From Planctomycetaceae bacterium (GTDB lineage Bacteria > Planctomycetota > Planctomycetia > Planctomycetales > Planctomycetaceae): 33,394 nt of DNA. The position numbers and the translations under genes were made by a program. The stretch is taken from contig JAQWSQ010000173.1 of the NCBI GenBank assembly GCA_029243145.1, positions 1 to 33,394 on the forward strand. Reading direction: 5' to 3'. Shown here one piece after another: positions 7,269 to 16,279 of the stretch. Under the pieces are notes generated by a model that worked only from the letters and a program-made list of their open reading frames with translations, searched no databases and was not told the DNA's origin. The stretch's first letter is position 1, and every line of letters starts with the position of its first letter.

Positions 7269-9629
7269 TTGGCCCCCAGGAAATCTGCAGACAAGAAGTC
7301 CGAAGATTCTGATCGCATTCAATATGTCCCGCTGAGTGCGGAGACCAGAAGACGCTATCTGAATTACGCGCTCTCCGTAATTACTTCTCGCGCACTTCCC
7401 GATGTGCGCGATGGATTGAAACCGGTGCAAAGACGTATTCTTTACGTGATGTATCACGACTTGCGTCTCACGCCCGACGCCAAGACGCGGAAGTGTTCCA
7501 AAATTTGCGGTGATACAACGGGTAACTATCACCCTCATGGTCAGTCTTCTGTGTATGACACTCTGGTTCGGATGGCGCAAGATTTCAGTCTTCGATATCC
7601 CTTGGTGTTTGGTCAAGGAAACTTTGGTTCGGTCATCGGTCTCTCTCCAGCAGCAGAGCGATATACCGAGGCGCGTCTCGATCCCATCTCAGAAGAACTG
7701 ATGTCCGAATTACGGTATCAGACAGTCGACATGCGACCGAATTACGATGCCACCCGCGAAGAGCCCGTGGTGCTTCCTTCGCGTTATCCCAACTTATTGG
7801 TCAATGGGTCACAGGGAATTGCGGTCGGAATGGCCACCAACATTCCCCCCCACAATCTTGTCGAAGTGGTGAAGGCCGCGATACACCTCATTGATGCCTA
7901 TGATGCCACAGTCGCCCAGTTAATGAAGTATGTCAAAGGGCCCGATTTCCCGTTGGGTGGCCGTATCGTGACTGATCGTAAAGAGATTCGGAAGGCGTAT
8001 GAAGAAGGACGAGGTGGCGTCAAAGTCAGAGCAACTTGGGCTTTTGATAAAAAAGGTCGTAAGACCCTCGATACTCAAATCGTGATTAATTCTGTTCCGT
8101 ATGGAGTCGAAACCGGACCATTGGTCTCGGCCATTGGCGAAATCGTGGCGTCCCGAAAAATTCCGCAACTGATTGATGTCTCCGATGAATCGGATGAAGA
8201 ACATGGGTTGCGATTGGTACTAGAGATTAAAGCGGCCTCCGATTCTGAGGCGGTCATGGCGTATCTCTATAAACATACGTCACTCGAACAAAATTTTTCG
8301 ATGAACCTGACGGCGTTGGTGCCCGACGAGCAGGGTATGCCGATTCCTGCCCGCTTGAGCTTGGTCGAAATACTCAGGCATTTTCTGGACTTCCGCTTGA
8401 TCACCGTTCGCAAACGATTCGAGTATCAGCTCGCACAACTGCGCAAACGTATTCATATCCTGGAAGGGTTCGGCATCATCTTCAAAGGTCTCGATAAAGC
8501 CTTGAAGATCATTCGCAACAGTCAAGGAAAGCAGGATGCGGCTGAAAAGTTAATGAAGGCGTTCCCACTCGATGAAGTCCAGACATACGCGATCCTGGAA
8601 ATTCAACTCTATCGCATCTCTCAGTTGGAAATCGAACGTATCCTCGGAGAGCTCAATGAGAAACGGGCCGAAGCGAATCGAATTGAGAAGATTCTGCAAT
8701 CCGAAGCCCGCCTGTGGAAAGTCGTCAAATCGGAACTGAAGGATTTGGCCGAGAGGTTTCCTGATAAACGACGTACCGAGATTGGGAACTCCGACGAAAT
8801 TCAGGAGTTTGATCCTCAAGCATATATCGTGCGTGAAAATACCAACGTAGTGATCACCGTCGATGGCTGGGTCAAACGAGTCGGTCGGTTGGCATCAGTC
8901 GAGGGAACACGCGTTCGTGAAGGGGATGCGGTACTCGATGTCATTCCGGGGAGCACACTCGCTACCGCCGTCTTTTTGTCGTCTGCCGGCGTGGCCTATA
9001 CAATGTCGATGGCCGATGTCCCTGCTTCGTCGGGATACGGCGATCCGATCTCAAAGTATGTGAAATTGGGGGATGGCGAGAAAATTATCGGAATGATTTC
9101 GACCGATCTTCGATTCACCTCCGAGGACACTCCCCCCAATGACCCCATGCCCGAGCCTTATATCATGATTGCGACGGCTCAAGGTCAGGTTTCAGCCATC
9201 TCGCTGTCGCAATACCGGCCCGCTTCAACCAAAGCCGGGCGCCGGTATGCTCGATTGAGAAAAGGCGATCATGTGGTCTTTGCCAAGCTGATCACCGAGG
9301 AAGAGTCTATCTTTGTGGCGACTCGGCAGGCGCGCATTGTTCATTTTGGTTTGTCTGACGTGCCCGTGCTGGGGAATCCCGGGATTGGGGTCAAGGGAAT
9401 CAAACTTGAGAAGAATGACGAAGTTCTGGGTGCTGCCATGATGGCAAGACCCAGTGATTCCTTGAAAATTCTGAATTCCAACGACACTGTCATTACAATC
9501 GGTCAGCAGAAGTACAATATCACTTCTCGTGGAGGCAAAGGTATTAAGACAAGCCAACGAAATACTTTTGTCGAAATCCAACGCCCTGAGATTGATTTGA
9601 TCGACTGGAATGAGATGGAAGAAGAGTAA
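7269..9629 (+). CDS. parC: DNA topoisomerase IV / gyrase subunit A
   Basis: A 786-residue type IIA topoisomerase A subunit, which cuts and rejoins DNA. The N-terminal winged-helix and tower domains are complete (ALPDVRDGLKPVQRRILYVM; YHPHGQSSVYDTLVRMAQ; NLLVNGSQGIAVGMATNIPP). The active-site tyrosine is Y132 in ERYTEARL. The C-terminal beta-pinwheel has no clear GyrA box (QRRGGKG) in its first blade; GTRVREGDAVLDV stands there, and an RGGKG appears only near the end. This favours a relaxing/decatenating ParC-type enzyme over a supercoiling gyrase. The usual DGD before the active site is replaced (GNFGSVIGLSPAAE). The start is a TTG at 7269 with GGAG six bases upstream, since no earlier ATG fits. 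Subunit B follows after 46 bases. Confidence 0.9.
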   Translation: MAPRKSADKKSEDSDRIQYVPLSAETRRRYLNYALSVITSRALPDVRDGLKPVQRRILYVMYHDLRLTPDAKTRKCSKICGDTTGNYHPHGQSSVYDTLVRMAQDFSLRYPLVFGQGNFGSVIGLSPAAERYTEARLDPISEELMSELRYQTVDMRPNYDATREEPVVLPSRYPNLLVNGSQGIAVGMATNIPPHNLVEVVKAAIHLIDAYDATVAQLMKYVKGPDFPLGGRIVTDRKEIRKAYEEGRGGVKVRATWAFDKKGRKTLDTQIVINSVPYGVETGPLVSAIGEIVASRKIPQLIDVSDESDEEHGLRLVLEIKAASDSEAVMAYLYKHTSLEQNFSMNLTALVPDEQGMPIPARLSLVEILRHFLDFRLITVRKRFEYQLAQLRKRIHILEGFGIIFKGLDKALKIIRNSQGKQDAAEKLMKAFPLDEVQTYAILEIQLYRISQLEIERILGELNEKRAEANRIEKILQSEARLWKVVKSELKDLAERFPDKRRTEIGNSDEIQEFDPQAYIVRENTNVVITVDGWVKRVGRLASVEGTRVREGDAVLDVIPGSTLATAVFLSSAGVAYTMSMADVPASSGYGDPISKYVKLGDGEKIIGMISTDLRFTSEDTPPNDPMPEPYIMIATAQGQVSAISLSQYRPASTKAGRRYARLRKGDHVVFAKLITEEESIFVATRQARIVHFGLSDVPVLGNPGIGVKGIKLEKNDEVLGAAMMARPSDSLKILNSNDTVITIGQQKYNITSRGGKGIKTSQRNTFVEIQRPEIDLIDWNEMEEE

Positions 9630-9675
9630 CTTTTAGAAGCTATCACATCATTGATTCGCTCGAAACGGATGATTC

Positions 9676-11607
9676 ATGGCGACCGCCGGGAAAAACGCAA
9701 ATAACACCTACAGTGCTGACGATATCGAAGTCCTTGAAGGACTCGAAGCGGTCAGGCGTCGGCCATCAATGTATATTGGTGGAGTCGACAATCGAGGGCT
9801 GCATCACTTGTTGTGGGAGATTGTCGATAACTCCGTCGATGAATATTTGGCGGGGGAAGCGGATCGCATCAGCATTACTCTCCATAAGGATAGTGCTTCC
9901 GCAACGATTGGCGATAACGGCCGAGGCATTCCCGTCGACAAACACAAAAAACTGAAGAAGTCGGCTCTCGAAGTGATTCTCACGACCCTCCACGCGGGAG
10001 GGAAGTTCTCGGACAAGAGTTATACCCGCAGTGGCGGGTTGCACGGTGTCGGTTCTTCGGTGGTCAACGCACTCTCCGAAGAAATGGTGGCCACGGTACA
10101 CCGTGACGGTCATGAATGGGTCCAACGATACAAGCGAGGCCGCCCCACCACTCCCGTGAAGAAGGTGAAAAAGTTTCGCGGGCACGGGACTTCCATTTTC
10201 TTCCGTCCCGATGATTCCATTTTTCGTAAAACCATTTTCAATGCAGAAACCATCAAGCAACACCTGGAAGACATTTCCTATATTCATGGTGGATTGAATA
10301 TTTCATTCGAGGATGAAGGGAAAAAAGAGAAAGTTGAATTTCATCATCCAGAAGGGATTGCCGGCTATCTGGCAAAGATCACGAACGAGAGTGGGAAGAA
10401 AGTCGTTCACGAGCAAGTGTTTTCGGCTGTGAAAGAAGACGGAAACACCAAAGTCGAAATCGTCTTACATTGGACCGAATCGACCGACGAACAGATTCGT
10501 AGCTATGTGAACGGGATTCGTACGCATGGAGGAGGGACGCACGAGAACGGGTTCAAATCAGGCATCAATAAAGCCATTCGTAATTATATGGAGGTCCACA
10601 ATATCAAGCAAAAGGGCCTCAGCATCACCTCAGAAGACATTCGCGAAGGGTGTATGGCAATCACCTCCGCATTTCTCTCAGACCCCATGTTCCAAGGGCA
10701 AACCAAAGAGAAACTCAACAACCCAGAGATGGCCGCTTGGGTGGAAGGCTTGGTTCGTCCCGCTTTGGAAACCTGGCTCAACAACAATCCTTCGATCGCC
10801 GATGCGGTTGTTGGTCGTATTGTGTTGTCGGCTCGAGCACGTCTGGCAAGCCGAGAAGCTTCCAGTGGAGTGCGCCGAAAAAGTCCGTCGAAGCGAACCA
10901 GTTTACCCGGCAAATTGCTCGATTGTCGTTCAACCAAACCGGATGAATCCGAACTCTTTATCGTTGAAGGTGACTCCGCTGGTGGAACGGCGGCGATGGG
11001 ACGAGATAGTCGCACTCAAGCCGTCCTGCCATTACGAGGGAAGATTCTCAATACGGAATCACTCTCAGCGCCCAAAGCAATGCAGAACCAGGAAGTGAAA
11101 GATCTCGTCGAAACTTTAGGGACGGGAATCAGCGAACACTTCGACATTCACAACTTACGATACGGGAAAATCATTCTACTGATGGATGCTGATAGCGACG
11201 GATATCACATCAGCACTCTTCTGCTCACCTTCTTCTTCCGTCATATGCCAGAATTGATTCGAGCCGGAAAACTTTATCTTGCTCAACCACCTCTCTATCG
11301 AATCCTGGTTGGGAAAGAGACCATCTATGCTCAGGATGATGCGGAGAAAGAAGAAATTCTGAACAGTCTGCCTGAAAATCGGAAAACCGAAGTGATTCGC
11401 TTTAAAGGTCTCGGCGAAATGTCGGCCAAGCAATTGAAAGAAACGACTCTCGATCCGGCGATCCGCATTTTGCTGAAAGTAGATATCGACAGTCAGTTGG
11501 AAGCCGATGCGACGTTTTCCCAACTCTTGGGGAAAGATGCGTCCGAAAGATACAAAGTGATTATGGAAGAAGCGAGCTTTGTCGATCTCGAAGAAATTGA
11601 TCTCTAG
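9676..11607 (+). CDS. parE: DNA topoisomerase IV / gyrase subunit B
   Basis: A 643-residue ATPase subunit, ParE-like in length. The GHKL ATPase domain shows VRRRPSMYIGGVDNRGLHHL, EIVDNSVDE (Mg2+ and ATP ligands), IGDNGRGIPVD and GGLHGVGSSVVNALS. The transducer domain follows (QTKEKLNNPE). The TOPRIM domain has ELFIVEGDSAGGTA with the catalytic Glu near residue 431 and MDADSDGYH with the metal aspartates near 504-508. The C-terminal RFKGLGEMSAKQLKETTLDP is standard. PSMYIG replaces the common PGMYIG. It forms the A2B2 enzyme with the gene just upstream and is surely co-transcribed with it. The A-then-B order is the reverse of the common B-then-A arrangement. Whether the pair is named gyrase or topoisomerase IV cannot be settled by this subunit. 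Confidence 0.92.
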   Translation: MATAGKNANNTYSADDIEVLEGLEAVRRRPSMYIGGVDNRGLHHLLWEIVDNSVDEYLAGEADRISITLHKDSASATIGDNGRGIPVDKHKKLKKSALEVILTTLHAGGKFSDKSYTRSGGLHGVGSSVVNALSEEMVATVHRDGHEWVQRYKRGRPTTPVKKVKKFRGHGTSIFFRPDDSIFRKTIFNAETIKQHLEDISYIHGGLNISFEDEGKKEKVEFHHPEGIAGYLAKITNESGKKVVHEQVFSAVKEDGNTKVEIVLHWTESTDEQIRSYVNGIRTHGGGTHENGFKSGINKAIRNYMEVHNIKQKGLSITSEDIREGCMAITSAFLSDPMFQGQTKEKLNNPEMAAWVEGLVRPALETWLNNNPSIADAVVGRIVLSARARLASREASSGVRRKSPSKRTSLPGKLLDCRSTKPDESELFIVEGDSAGGTAAMGRDSRTQAVLPLRGKILNTESLSAPKAMQNQEVKDLVETLGTGISEHFDIHNLRYGKIILLMDADSDGYHISTLLLTFFFRHMPELIRAGKLYLAQPPLYRILVGKETIYAQDDAEKEEILNSLPENRKTEVIRFKGLGEMSAKQLKETTLDPAIRILLKVDIDSQLEADATFSQLLGKDASERYKVIMEEASFVDLEEIDL

Positions 11608-11654
11608 TGGAGGGTTCTCGTTTGTAGAGCCGCGGCACCACAGCTTCATACGCT

Positions 11655-12905
11655 CTAAATCGAAACTTCCGCCAAATCGTCTTCTCCCTCCGGTTGGTAA
11701 GGGGAATATTCCACCAAGTCAAACTGTTTGCCCCGCTTACGGCGATAGAGTATCCCCCGCCATTCAATCTTACGAACCCAAATGGGCTGTACGACTCCCC
11801 AGAAATAGATGAACACAGCAACGAACGCGGCAGAAAATGTTTTATGGTCGAAGACCGATTTTCGAACTGTGATACCTTGGGAGACCAGTCGTTTTTTGAC
11901 CACTCGACCTGTGAAGGTCGCCTGCAGAAGGACAGACAAATTCTGGATGATGATCGCTCCCGGTAGTAACCAGGCGATGAGATTTCCTTGCGAGACTGCC
12001 GCAATGAACGTTCCGACGCCCATCAGGGGTACGGTCGCGTTCAATACACCCGGTAACATCACGGAAAACCAGCGAGGGTGATACAGTTGTGCAAAGAGTA
12101 GTTGTCGGCCAATGAAACGAGTCGCGCTGGAAAGTGTCGTTGATTCGCGATTGATCATGAGAGCTTCCGGCACTGTTTCGAGTTTGCGTCCCGTCTTGAC
12201 GAGCGCACCTGCTAGCGGAGTGTCTTCACAAAGGCAATGTGACCAATGTTCGAGTAAATCTCCTTCTTCAAAAAAAGATCGTCGAATCGCCAACGAGCCA
12301 CCCCACGGAATTTGAAACAGATACATTTGAATGATCGCGCCGATGTTCCAGTGCCGGCGGACCATGTTTCCCAACTCTCGCTCTGGCGGCATGAACCATC
12401 GAATGCCGCTACTTGCTGCCGACTCGGGGTTTATGACCAATGGTGTTACCAGTGAACGCAACCAATCGGGTTCTGTGATGACATCTGCATCCAGCACAGT
12501 GACAATCTCATAGCGAGTATCAAGTTGCTCAATCACCTGAATCAATGCGGAGACTTTTAGACTGCACGAAGGGAGAGGATCTTTCAGGTAATGAACCTCC
12601 ACGTTATTGCATTCATTGTCCGCCAGAAACTTTGTGACTACCGTGGCAGCAGGATCAATCTCTGAGTCGATAATAATTTTGATGTCATAATCGGGATAGT
12701 TTTGCTCAACAAGTCCCTTGAGACAAGCTGGAAGAAAAGGATCCGCACCGCGCATCGCGAGCAAAACCACTGCGGGAGGTAAGTCTGTTTCAGGACACTG
12801 CGGCGGCTCGCGCAGAAGCATTTTCTGGAATTTTGCCGCCCAAGAAAAATTGACGGCTGTGAGAATAAACAGCAGGATCACGAGGCCCACACATAAGAAA
12901 CTCAT
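11655..12905 (-). CDS. Membrane-bound family 2 glycosyltransferase
   Basis: A 416-residue protein with an N-terminal membrane helix (FLCVGLVILLFILTAVNF), a cytoplasmic GT-A domain, and several hydrophobic segments in the C-terminal third (residues about 300-385). GT2 features are a VVLLAMRGADPFLP strand, IIIDSEID, VLDADV near residue 140 (DxD for the metal-sugar nucleotide), CEDTPLAGAL (general base Asp) and GRQLLFAQLY in place of the processive RQxRW motif. The layout resembles ceramide glucosyltransferase-like and hopanoid-associated enzymes, so a lipid acceptor is plausible. Two start codons are adjacent, GTG at 12908 and ATG at 12905; I prefer the ATG, which has GGTG eight bases upstream. 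The gene converges on parE. Substrate is unknown. Confidence 0.82.
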   Translation of the reverse strand: MSFLCVGLVILLFILTAVNFSWAAKFQKMLLREPPQCPETDLPPAVVLLAMRGADPFLPACLKGLVEQNYPDYDIKIIIDSEIDPAATVVTKFLADNECNNVEVHYLKDPLPSCSLKVSALIQVIEQLDTRYEIVTVLDADVITEPDWLRSLVTPLVINPESAASSGIRWFMPPERELGNMVRRHWNIGAIIQMYLFQIPWGGSLAIRRSFFEEGDLLEHWSHCLCEDTPLAGALVKTGRKLETVPEALMINRESTTLSSATRFIGRQLLFAQLYHPRWFSVMLPGVLNATVPLMGVGTFIAAVSQGNLIAWLLPGAIIIQNLSVLLQATFTGRVVKKRLVSQGITVRKSVFDHKTFSAAFVAVFIYFWGVVQPIWVRKIEWRGILYRRKRGKQFDLVEYSPYQPEGEDDLAEVSI

Positions 12906-13060
12906 CACTTAGACACCTTTAACATCGTTGAAATCACAAGAATATTGCGACAATAGGCAGTCAATCATCATATCTATTCGTGAGAAAAGTAACAGACACA
13001 CCGTATCGAACTGGGTACAATGAACTGATTCCCGCAGCAATAACTCACTGAGAACATCTC

Positions 13061-14383
13061 ATGTTACGGATTTTCTTATCTCTTCTGGTCATGCAGATTG
13101 GCTTCTTCGGATATGCCAGCGCGGACGATGTTCCGACGGATCTGGAATTGCAAGAACTGGTGACGAATCTCGATGATTCGTCAAGATTGATGCGTCAAAA
13201 GGCAGAGTCGCAACTTCTCGCAATCGGACCTTCCGTGATTAATCGGCTGGAAGAAATGGAAGGTTCTCTCTCAATCATCGGACGGAAAGAGCTTCAGGGA
13301 GTGATTCGCCAACTGAGATCTCGTCAAACGCAAATCCCGCAGCAACTCCCCAAATTGGAACTGCCTGAAACTCCTTTAACGCTGAACGAAGCTGTCGAGC
13401 TGATTCAGAAGCAAACTGGCTACGACTTGCAATTCGCTCCTGAATTGATGGTCGACTCCAAATCAATCATTTTCTCTGAACGCAAGTTATCTTATTGGTC
13501 GGCCATGATTGAATTGCTGGATCACTATGAGCTTGATCTGTCTCTCAATGAGAGCGGTCGTGTTTATGTCTTGAAGAAGCAGGCAGAGCCAAGATCTTAC
13601 TATGGACTGCTGTCTTCATCTCGAACGAGGCCAAATACCGTCTACCGTATCAATCGGATCACTCGCAAAGAGATTGCAGGCCGAGAGGATTTCGATTTGC
13701 TGCGTATCAACTTCCAGGTTTTGTTTGCTCCTTCGCGATATCCGTTTTATCTACGGGTCTCAGGAAACCAAGCAATGACTTGTATCCCTTTGGAGGAATT
13801 TCCTGAAGCTGTGCATCACGTGCCTCCATTTTCTCCCGAAGCATTAACGGAACTCCCCTGTCAGTTGCAATTGCTCTCCCCCGAGTTTCGAATTGATTGG
13901 CTCATCTCTAAAACTTTTCATCCAGATTCAGTGGATTTGTCTCTCAAAATCAAGACACTCGAAGCCGTTGATGTTCGAGAATTTGTGTTCGAGGATTGGT
14001 CGGCTCCACGGGTCAGTCAACGATTGGGGTTGGCGGTTGTCACGCGAGAGAAGGTTTCCGTACAAGAAGAAACCATCTCGGTCTTGATGCTGGTGCTTCA
14101 TTCAGATCGAGGTGCTCCCTTTGAATCGCATCGAGAGTGGATGTCGCAGACGAAAATAAGACTTACCGATGGAGCCCAGGAAATCTATCCAAGCCGTCCC
14201 GCAGAGAAAGTGTTGGAGGCGGATGGAACCACGGCTCTGCGTTTTACATTTCCGCGTCCAGATTCATCAATTGATGGATGGAAGTTAAAGTATCAATTAC
14301 CTACTCAATTTAAAGAATTTCAAAAATCTGCTCGTTCACGGAGTGATCTGATTACTTGGTTGGATCAAGAGTCAGACAACTAA
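13061..14383 (+). CDS. Secreted protein with a secretin/TonB short N-terminal (STN)-like segment
   Basis: A 440-residue protein with a signal peptide (IFLSLLVMQIGFFGYASA, cleavage near residue 21). Residues about 25-90 form an amphipathic helical region resembling a HEAT-type repeat (SSRLMRQKAESQLLAIGPSV). Residues about 105-170 (LTLNEAVELIQKQTGYDLQF through DLSLNESGRVYVLKK) have the beta-alpha-beta pattern of STN/secretin N-terminal domains. The remaining 270 residues are beta-rich and unrecognised. No beta-barrel or secretin pore follows, so it is not itself a secretin. It could be a periplasmic accessory protein. Its TAA directly abuts an ATG of the DinB-family frame, suggesting co-transcription. 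Function is unknown. Confidence 0.72.
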   Translation: MLRIFLSLLVMQIGFFGYASADDVPTDLELQELVTNLDDSSRLMRQKAESQLLAIGPSVINRLEEMEGSLSIIGRKELQGVIRQLRSRQTQIPQQLPKLELPETPLTLNEAVELIQKQTGYDLQFAPELMVDSKSIIFSERKLSYWSAMIELLDHYELDLSLNESGRVYVLKKQAEPRSYYGLLSSSRTRPNTVYRINRITRKEIAGREDFDLLRINFQVLFAPSRYPFYLRVSGNQAMTCIPLEEFPEAVHHVPPFSPEALTELPCQLQLLSPEFRIDWLISKTFHPDSVDLSLKIKTLEAVDVREFVFEDWSAPRVSQRLGLAVVTREKVSVQEETISVLMLVLHSDRGAPFESHREWMSQTKIRLTDGAQEIYPSRPAEKVLEADGTTALRFTFPRPDSSIDGWKLKYQLPTQFKEFQKSARSRSDLITWLDQESDN

Positions 14384-14419
14384 ATGAAACGGTCCTCGAA
14401 GCCTAGGAAAAAAACGAAA

Positions 14420-14848
14420 ATGAACACTATCGACACGATTGAATATTCACTCAATTCCTCCAATATGATCGTCCATGCTTACATCGACGATCTGACACCG
14501 GAAAACTGGATGGTCAGGCCGACGGACGGTGCCAATCATCTGCTGTGGCAATTCGGGCATTTGTTGCACTCCACGAAAAGTCTCGCCGAAGTCTGTTTTC
14601 CTGGGGAGTTGCCCGAGTTGCCGGACGGGTTTGGGGATAAGTACACAACCGAAACAAGCAGCTCCGACAACCCCGAAATATTTCATGCGGTCGATGAATT
14701 ACTTTCTCTCTATGAGACTCAGCGGCAGGCGTTGCTGAAAGCAGTTGCCGGGCTATCGGAAGACGACTTGGTTAAGCCGGCCCCTGAAAATTTGGAACAA
14801 ATTGCGAAAACGATTGGTGAGGTGTGCGAGTTTCAAGCACTGCATTGA
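14420..14848 (+). CDS. DinB/YfiT-like metalloprotein, cut by an in-frame TGA
   Basis: This is a four-helix DinB-superfamily protein (metal-dependent thiol transferase or hydrolase fold). It starts MNTIDTIEYSLNSSNMIVHA and has the first metal-ligand helix NHLLWQFGHLLHSTK. The frame ends in GEVCEFQALH-TGA, but the same frame continues at once with MMHVGQWAIIRRKLGHPAKF and TAG. The full protein would carry the family's HxxxH metal motif (LH-stop-MMH), and the TGA sits directly after its first His. As written, the protein lacks the third metal ligand and the last helix. I chose the ATG at 14420 (AGGA upstream, family-like N-terminus) over the ATG at 14384, which directly follows the previous stop. 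A nonsense mutation, a sequencing error or recoding are all possible. Confidence 0.78.
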   Translation: MNTIDTIEYSLNSSNMIVHAYIDDLTPENWMVRPTDGANHLLWQFGHLLHSTKSLAEVCFPGELPELPDGFGDKYTTETSSSDNPEIFHAVDELLSLYETQRQALLKAVAGLSEDDLVKPAPENLEQIAKTIGEVCEFQALH

Positions 14849-14911
14849 ATGATGCACGTTGGCCAATGGGCCATCATCCGTCGCAAACTGGGACATCCAG
14901 CCAAGTTTTAG
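14849..14911 (+). pseudogene. Detached C-terminal end of the DinB-family gene
   Basis: Twenty sense codons in the same frame as the preceding DinB gene, directly after its TGA, encode MMHVGQWAIIRRKLGHPAKF. H-x-GQ-x-(3,4)-RR is the usual end of DinB-family proteins. The segment is too short to be a gene. It shows that the TGA at 14846-14848 interrupts a formerly or potentially continuous frame of 14420-14911. Confidence 0.75.
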
Positions 14912-14920
14912 AGCAAGTTG

Positions 14921-16279
14921 CTATCTCTGATCGACCAGTAATGCCTGAAACCCGCCATCGCTGGGACTGCCGGGGAGAAATAGCTTTTGAGAAGAACACT
15001 CAAAGTGCGAGTGATCTTTCAGAAATTGCTCGATGACTTGTTCGTTCTCTTCTGGTTCAAGGCTGCATGTCGAGTACACGATTCGTCCACCCGGTTTCAG
15101 ATGCGAGGCGGCTTGAGTGAGCAGACGAAGTTGTAATTGAGACAGTTCCTGAATGTCGGCTGGGGAAATTCGCCAGCGGGCATCGACTCGTTTTCCCAAG
15201 ACTCCCGTATTGGTACAGGGAGCGTCAATCAGAATACGATCAAATGGACCTGCGGGAAAATCGTTGCCCTCGTACCCGATTTGAACCGTTTCGACCAGCT
15301 TTGCATCACATCGTTTCGTGTTTTCACGCACCTTGGATAAACGGTCCTCACTGACATCCGCAGCGATAATCGAACCTTCAAAATTCATCAGTTCCGCAAG
15401 GTGAATCGTTTTGGTGCCGGGAGCGGCACAGAGATCGAGAATGGTCTCTCCCGGTTGCGGATTTAATGTTGCAGCCGCCTGTTGTGCTGTTACATCCTGG
15501 ACCGAAAACAGGCCCGTTTCCCAACCGGGGAGTTGTGTCACCGAATTCGTTTCGATGTCCAGAATCGATGTGGCGATGTTCCCCGGTCGTCCTTGAGAAT
15601 CTCCCTCTGCGAAGAGTGTGAGTAGCTTCTCGCGAGAAACCTTATTGAGATTCACACGCAAGCACATACGCGAGGAACTCAAAAACCAGTTCGCGATTTT
15701 GAGAAGTTGCTCTTGATCAAAACGATTCTGCCAGCGGTCAATTAACCAACGTGGTAAACTGAAGGCGACGGAAACGTATCCTGCGAAATCTTTGTGCGGG
15801 TCGGGAAAATGCCCCCGTTTGAGAAGACGCAACTCATCACCGGTTTGGGCGGGATAAACATTGGAGGCGAATTTCGAGGGGGATTCGTTAGTGCAATTTC
15901 GGTCAATGTTTCTGAGGACGCCGTTCAAAAATTTGCACCAGTGCGGTTTACCAACCCGACGAGCGACCTCGACGGTTTCGTTCACATCGGCATGCCGATG
16001 ATCGGAAGCCCCGAACAGAATTTGTGCGGCCCCCAGCTTTAACAGAACCCACAAATCAGGCTCGATTGTGCGATTGATAAATTGATTCAATACGGTTTCG
16101 ATTGTCAGTTTTCTGCGGATCACGGTTGTGACCAGATATCGCAGCCGGATGAGATCACGAGCCTCTCGTTCGGAGGCAATATTCTCAATCAGAGTTTCCG
16201 CGTATTCATCTGAATTCGAGGCTTCGACAAGAACATGATATGCCTGTTCCCTCACAGTTTGGGTGTGGTGTGATGTCAT
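14921..16279 (-). CDS. rsmB: 16S rRNA (cytosine-C5)-methyltransferase RsmB
   Basis: A 452-residue protein with the two RsmB parts. The N-terminal NusB-like RNA-binding domain is residues about 1-150 ([41 protein letters not shown]). The Rossmann methyltransferase domain shows [17 protein letters not shown] (SAM binding), [13 protein letters not shown] (motif IV Cys) and [12 protein letters not shown] (motif VI catalytic Cys). It methylates C967 of 16S rRNA (E. coli numbering) using S-adenosylmethionine. I chose the ATG at 16279, which overlaps the aroA stop as ATGA and indicates translational coupling. An ATG at 16300 in the same frame would add seven residues inside aroA. The gene converges on the broken DinB gene, ending ten bases from its last codon. 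Confidence 0.92.
   Translation of the reverse strand: MTSHHTQTVREQAYHVLVEASNSDEYAETLIENIASEREARDLIRLRYLVTTVIRRKLTIETVLNQFINRTIEPDLWVLLKLGAAQILFGASDHRHADVNETVEVARRVGKPHWCKFLNGVLRNIDRNCTNESPSKFASNVYPAQTGDELRLLKRGHFPDPHKDFAGYVSVAFSLPRWLIDRWQNRFDQEQLLKIANWFLSSSRMCLRVNLNKVSREKLLTLFAEGDSQGRPGNIATSILDIETNSVTQLPGWETGLFSVQDVTAQQAAATLNPQPGETILDLCAAPGTKTIHLAELMNFEGSIIAADVSEDRLSKVRENTKRCDAKLVETVQIGYEGNDFPAGPFDRILIDAPCTNTGVLGKRVDARWRISPADIQELSQLQLRLLTQAASHLKPGGRIVYSTCSLEPEENEQVIEQFLKDHSHFECSSQKLFLPGSPSDGGFQALLVDQR

Noticed and set aside
9766..10287. Long minus-strand open frame inside the topoisomerase B gene
   Set aside because: It lies wholly within a clear plus-strand gene, shows no family motif and has the composition expected from an antisense frame.
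14846..14890. Selenocysteine insertion at the DinB TGA as a firm call
   Set aside because: The hairpin downstream has an AATG loop and a seven-base one-sided bulge, not a convincing bacterial SECIS, and DinB proteins are not known to me as selenoproteins. Kept only as one option in a finding.
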